The notes beneath the pieces are model-generated. The model did no database searches, had not been told where the DNA came from, and worked only from the letters and a program-made list of their open reading frames with translations. DNA of 9,750 nucleotides, from assembly GCA_947377595.1 (NCBI GenBank), contig CANCGK010000029.1, positions 1-9,750 of the forward strand, written 5' to 3'. The DNA comes from a bacterium (lineage in GTDB: Bacteria > Babelota > Babeliae > Babelales > Chromulinivoraceae). Shown one piece after another: positions 7,284-9,750 of this stretch (position 1 is its first letter; every line of letters begins with the position of its first letter). A program made the translations under genes and the position numbers.

Positions 7284-7288
7284 CCCTA
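7284..7288 (-). promoter_or_regulatory. potB Shine-Dalgarno embedded in the potA stop codon
   Basis: The - strand reads TAGGG: the potA stop TAG (7286-7288) shares two bases with AGGG (7284-7287), 5 bases before the potB ATG. Same design as at the potD/metG junction. Confidence 0.6.
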
Positions 7289-8389
7289 TTTTTTTAACAA
7301 AACACTATTTTCTGTTTGCCAGTAGACATTAACAACTTCATCATAATCGATAGTTTCTTTAGGAAAATGCTCTTCATTCTGCTCAAAAACTTGCATAACT
7401 GTTCCATTAACCAATGCAATATTATACTGAGTTGATCGTCCATGATAAATAATTGCACTTACCGTTCCGACAACATGATTCGCAAATCCAATTAAAGGAA
7501 CCTTACTCAATTCAACTTTTTCTGGTCGTATACTTAAATAAACTTTTTTCTGTTCTAACAAATTTTGCCAATTATCATGCTTTGGAACAAGAACTCGATT
7601 ATGATCGTCTAAACGTAAATAAAGTTCTTCATGTTCTAACTCTAAATTGCCCTGCAAAATATTAGTTGAACCAACAAATCGAGCAACCATCGTTGATTGA
7701 GGAAACTCATAAATTTCTTTAGGCGTTCCAACCTGCTCAATACGTCCTTCTTTTCCTAAAATTGCCATTTGATCGGCAACAGTCAAAGCTTCCATCTGAT
7801 CATGAGTTACATAAATAAAAGTCATTCCAAGCTCTTCTTGCAGCTCAATTAACTCAACCAGAACTCTTTCTCGCAAACGCATATCTAAAGCCGCTAAAGG
7901 CTCATCAAGCAATAATACATCTGGTTCATTAATAACTGCTCGAGCAATTGCAACTCGTTGTTGCTGACCACCAGAAATTTGACGAACTGATTTATGTTTT
8001 AGTTGCTCTAAACCAAACATTTTTAACATTTTACCAACACGACGCTCAATTTCTTGTGATGTAAATTGCTTAACACGCAAACCATAAGCAATATTATCAA
8101 ACACATCAAAATGCGGAAATAATGCATAATTTTGGAAAACAGTATTAACTCTACGTTGATTAATTGGCAAATGAGAAATATCAGTATTACCTAAACAAAT
8201 TTCTCCACTATCTGGCTCTTCAAACCCAGCAATCATACGCAAAACGGTTGTTTTACCACAGCCACTTGGTCCAAGCAAAGCAAAAAACTTGCCGCTTGGA
8301 ATTTCTAAATTAAAATTCTTTAAAATAACATCTGATCCAAATGACTTTGTTACATTTGTAAGTTTAATACTTTTCATAACCAGGTCCAT
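7286..8389 (-). CDS. potA: Polyamine ABC transporter ATP-binding protein PotA
   Basis: Cytoplasmic ATPase that powers import by PotBCD. 367 residues with all ABC motifs intact: Walker A GPSGCGKTT (40-48), Q-loop Gln86 (VFQNYALFPH), signature ISGGQQQRVAIARA (138-151), Walker B VLLLDEP (158-164) with Asp162 and Glu163, D-loop LAALD, and the switch His196 (VTHDQMEAL). After the ATPase domain a TOBE regulatory domain follows (about 240-355), opening with FVGSTN and containing SIRPEKVEL (286-294), as in spermidine/putrescine importers. The start is uncertain: ATG at 8389 has no clear ribosome site, while ATG at 8377 (MKSIKLTNVTKSFG) has GGA 7 bases upstream and begins where family homology begins. 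The gene follows orf258 by 14 bases. Confidence 0.95.
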   Translation of the reverse strand: MDLVMKSIKLTNVTKSFGSDVILKNFNLEIPSGKFFALLGPSGCGKTTVLRMIAGFEEPDSGEICLGNTDISHLPINQRRVNTVFQNYALFPHFDVFDNIAYGLRVKQFTSQEIERRVGKMLKMFGLEQLKHKSVRQISGGQQQRVAIARAVINEPDVLLLDEPLAALDMRLRERVLVELIELQEELGMTFIYVTHDQMEALTVADQMAILGKEGRIEQVGTPKEIYEFPQSTMVARFVGSTNILQGNLELEHEELYLRLDDHNRVLVPKHDNWQNLLEQKKVYLSIRPEKVELSKVPLIGFANHVVGTVSAIIYHGRSTQYNIALVNGTVMQVFEQNEEHFPKETIDYDEVVNVYWQTENSVLLKK

Positions 8390-8403
8390 TACGCTAAATT
8401 TGA

Positions 8404-9180
8404 CTATAAGTTACTTACTTTCTCTTTTTTACTGACAAATTGAGCAAAAAATATTGGAGCAATGACATCAGACAATGTGCATGGAATAATAACAGCAACA
8501 ACCATTAAAAGATAAAACATCCCAAAATAGCTATAAAAATCTGATAATCCATGACCAACTGCATAAAAAATTGAAGCCATAGCGCTAATAAATGTATGTA
8601 AAAAATGTAAGAACAAAGAATTTTCTTGAGTTCTAAACTCAGGTAGTTGCGTCATAACCCAACCATTAAACAGACCTACAAATAGAAATGGTAAAATGTT
8701 AGATAATTCTGTTGCAAAGCAGATATGCAAATCCATTTCTATGCCAAGTAATCGCCCTGCTACATATGGTAACAAAACATCTGAAAGCGTACAAAAAACC
8801 ATAGAAGACAAAGTTCCTACCAGCAACCCTGCAAAAATTTTGTCAGAATATCTGCGAAAAGTAACGATTGTTCCACTGGTTGCAAATAAAATATGAATAA
8901 AATGAAAACTATGAAATAAAATATCTAGCCCTGAAGTATGACTACAGCCTTCATGACTACATGCCGAAATTGCTTGATGCGCAGTTATTCCGCCATCAAA
9001 AAATACCATAATCAACGTCAATAACATTAAAGCTAATGCTACTGATAATGTTGCGTATGGAAAATGATGCAATAATTCATGATAAAAAGATTGTAGCATT
9101 GTTTGATTCCCGTGATCATGAGAACTTACACATGCTGTCGAAGCTTGAACATTTTTTTGATGATTATGATTTGCGCACAT
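8404..9180 (-). CDS. His/Cys-rich six-helix membrane protein with internal duplication, unknown function
   Basis: I do not recognise the family. 258 residues; the start is supported by GAGAGGG about 7 bases before the ATG. The N-terminal 40 residues are soluble and rich in possible metal ligands (His5, 7, 21, 23, 34, 38, 39; Cys2, 17). Six hydrophobic segments follow at about 42-62, 86-107, 114-138, 155-176, 188-208 and 217-246. Between the first two is CSHEGCSH (74-81). The halves look duplicated: helix 2 has HSFHFIH (90-96) and helix 5 has HFLH (192-195); helices 3 and 6 both end with CTLSDV (130-135 and 234-239). The distance from the first His to CTLSDV is 40 and 42 residues. A 3+3 arrangement implies inverted topology, as in many transporters. 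Possible transition-metal binding or transport is an inference from histidine placement. It heads the operon, 14 bases before potA, so a link with polyamine uptake is possible, though co-transcription alone does not show it. Confidence 0.85.
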   Translation of the reverse strand: MCANHNHQKNVQASTACVSSHDHGNQTMLQSFYHELLHHFPYATLSVALALMLLTLIMVFFDGGITAHQAISACSHEGCSHTSGLDILFHSFHFIHILFATSGTIVTFRRYSDKIFAGLLVGTLSSMVFCTLSDVLLPYVAGRLLGIEMDLHICFATELSNILPFLFVGLFNGWVMTQLPEFRTQENSLFLHFLHTFISAMASIFYAVGHGLSDFYSYFGMFYLLMVVAVIIPCTLSDVIAPIFFAQFVSKKEKVSNL

Positions 9181-9209
9181 TATGTCGCCCTCTCTAAATT
9201 CTATGCATA

Positions 9210-9238
9210 TATACTAAAAATTGACAGATTTTAGTATA
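9210..9238. promoter_or_regulatory. Perfect 10-bp inverted repeat, operator-like, ahead of the pot operon
   Basis: TATACTAAAA (9210-9219) and TTTTAGTATA (9229-9238) are perfect inverted copies with a 9-base spacer. The repeat lies 30 bases upstream of the orf258 start. On the - strand its distal arm reads TATACT, a good -10 box, with only a weak -35 (TTATTA, 9256-9261) at 17 bases. A dimeric repressor bound here would cover the promoter. There is no T-tract after the stem on either strand, so an intrinsic terminator is less likely. Confidence 0.5.
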
Positions 9239-9291
9239 ACAAAAATTTATAACTTTAATAATAAAGTTTTAAATTATATAACTGTAAAGAT

Positions 9292-9552
9292 CTACTGTTT
9301 AAGCAATAGATCGAATATATAATCGATATGTTTATTTGACTGATTTTTTAAAAACTTTTTTAATGTTCGCTCTAAAGATTCTTGTACAAAATGAATTGTT
9401 TTTCCTTCTACGCGCAAATCGGGAAACTTTGCATGCTCAAATATAAACACACCTTCATCCGTTTCTAAAAAATGTTCGGTTGCTATAGGAATAAATGCAT
9501 CAATACGACTTTGTAAGTAATTTTTTAAAGGATGAATATCTTTTTTATACAT
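9292..9552 (-). CDS. Small orphan protein, unknown function
   Basis: Unrecognised, 86 residues from the ATG at 9552; an in-frame GTG at 9567 would add five. Neither start has a clear Shine-Dalgarno site. The ATG is preferred because a TATAAT box at 9585-9590 predicts a start of transcription near 9578, which leaves the GTG almost no leader. There is no signal peptide, no membrane helix and no cysteine. Sequence features are mixed alpha/beta: a central GVFIFEHAKFPDLRVEGK stretch followed by a Lys-rich amphipathic C-terminal half (ESLERTLKKFLKNQ, DYIFDLLLKQ). It lies upstream of orf258 on the same strand but 111 bases away with the dyad between, so it is probably a separate unit. Lack of a ribosome site makes it less certain than its neighbours. 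Confidence 0.6.
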   Translation of the reverse strand: MYKKDIHPLKNYLQSRIDAFIPIATEHFLETDEGVFIFEHAKFPDLRVEGKTIHFVQESLERTLKKFLKNQSNKHIDYIFDLLLKQ

Positions 9553-9584
9553 AAATGATCGGTACACTTTTAAATATGATTGAA

Positions 9585-9613
9585 ATTATATAAAACTTAG
9601 TATGATCGAAGCA
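9585..9613 (-). promoter_or_regulatory. Candidate promoter for the 86-residue gene
   Basis: On the - strand a perfect TATAAT (9585-9590) is preceded at 17 bases by TGCTTC (9608-9613), a weak -35. Transcription would begin near 9578, about 26 bases before the ATG at 9552. Confidence 0.45.
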
Positions 9614-9670
9614 CCAACTAAATTCAAGGAATCAACTCATAATTTATTTTTTATTATTTTTACCAAAGTA

Positions 9671-9700
9671 TTGCTCTGACAAATTGTAATTTGCTAAGAT
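9671..9700 (+). promoter_or_regulatory. Candidate extended -10 promoter for the right-edge gene
   Basis: TTGCTC (9671-9676), 18 bases, then TAAGAT (9695-9700) preceded by TGC, an extended -10 motif. Transcription would begin near 9707, about 40 bases ahead of the ATG at 9746. Same -35 sequence and spacing as at 741-770. Confidence 0.45.
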
Positions 9701-9745
9701 ACAAGAGAACGAGTAAAATATCTTTTTTCAAAAAAGGAAAAAATT

Positions 9746-9750
9746 ATGAA
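9746..9750 (+). CDS. First codon of a + strand gene running off the window
   Basis: The last bases are ATGAA, preceded at 7 bases by GGA in the context AAAAAAGGAAA, a good ribosome site, and by a plausible promoter. Only Met and part of a second codon (Lys or Asn) are visible, so nothing can be said about the product. Confidence 0.5.

Larger units (their letters stand above)
2494..9180 (-). other. Predicted six-gene operon orf258-potABCD-metG
   Basis: All six genes are on the - strand with gaps of 14, 7, 12, -14 and 11 bases, no internal terminator hairpin that I can see, and a bidirectional terminator right after metG. Upstream is an intergenic stretch of 111 bases with a dyad. Joining a polyamine importer to a tRNA synthetase is unusual as regulation; both support translation, which may be the only shared logic. 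Confidence 0.8.

Noticed and set aside
9251..9268. Seven-base inverted repeat AACTTTA/TAAAGTT as a terminator for the 86-residue gene
   Set aside because: The stem has a single GC pair and no proper T-run follows on the - strand; too weak in such AT-rich DNA to call.
9602..9679. 25-codon + strand open frame starting MIEAPTKFKES
   Set aside because: No Shine-Dalgarno site, and it overlaps the candidate promoters of both flanking genes; likely chance.

Overview
The window is strongly AT-rich, uses the standard stop codons (TAA, TAG and TGA all end genes), has purine-rich Shine-Dalgarno sites and carries genes for a Gram-negative type of periplasmic-binding-protein transporter. A complete polyamine importer operon, a tRNA synthetase and several low-complexity secreted proteins without recognisable family suggest a small-genome, possibly host-associated Gram-negative bacterium. 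The style (octapeptide repeats, CxDG cysteine repeats) reminds me of Candidatus Dependentiae (TM6/Babeliae). That placement is an inference, not a demonstrated assignment.

Left part, + strand (1-2420): three genes of unknown function. The first is the 3' end of a protein built from octapeptide repeats with a basic tail; it is open to the left edge of the window. A very strong hairpin (683-731) follows its stop codon. Next come a secreted protein (863-2050) with a helical, polar middle and a 14-cysteine repeat region, and 28 bases later a small secreted protein (2079-2420). The latter two look co-transcribed. A classical bidirectional terminator (2464-2492) separates them from the convergent right-hand operon.

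Middle and right part, - strand (9180 down to 2494): one tightly packed operon in the order orf258 (six-helix His/Cys-rich membrane protein), potA (ATPase), potB and potC (permeases), potD (substrate-binding protein), metG (methionyl-tRNA synthetase). Gaps are 7 to 14 bases, with one overlap (potC/potD). Two Shine-Dalgarno sites (potB, metG) are embedded in the stop codon of the preceding gene, which suggests translational coupling. The four Pot proteins form a complete ABC importer: PotD captures the ligand outside the inner membrane, PotB/PotC form the channel, and PotA hydrolyses ATP. An imperfectly understood 10-bp dyad (9210-9238) lies just ahead of the operon.

Right edge: a small orphan gene on the - strand (9292-9552), then a divergent promoter region, then the first codon of a + strand gene whose body lies outside the window.

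I found no tRNA, rRNA, CRISPR array, insertion sequence or prophage gene. The most interesting items are the internally duplicated 3+3 helix membrane protein with paired HxxH and CTLSDV motifs, the two repeat-protein genes, the altered ligand pocket of PotD, and the operator-like dyad.
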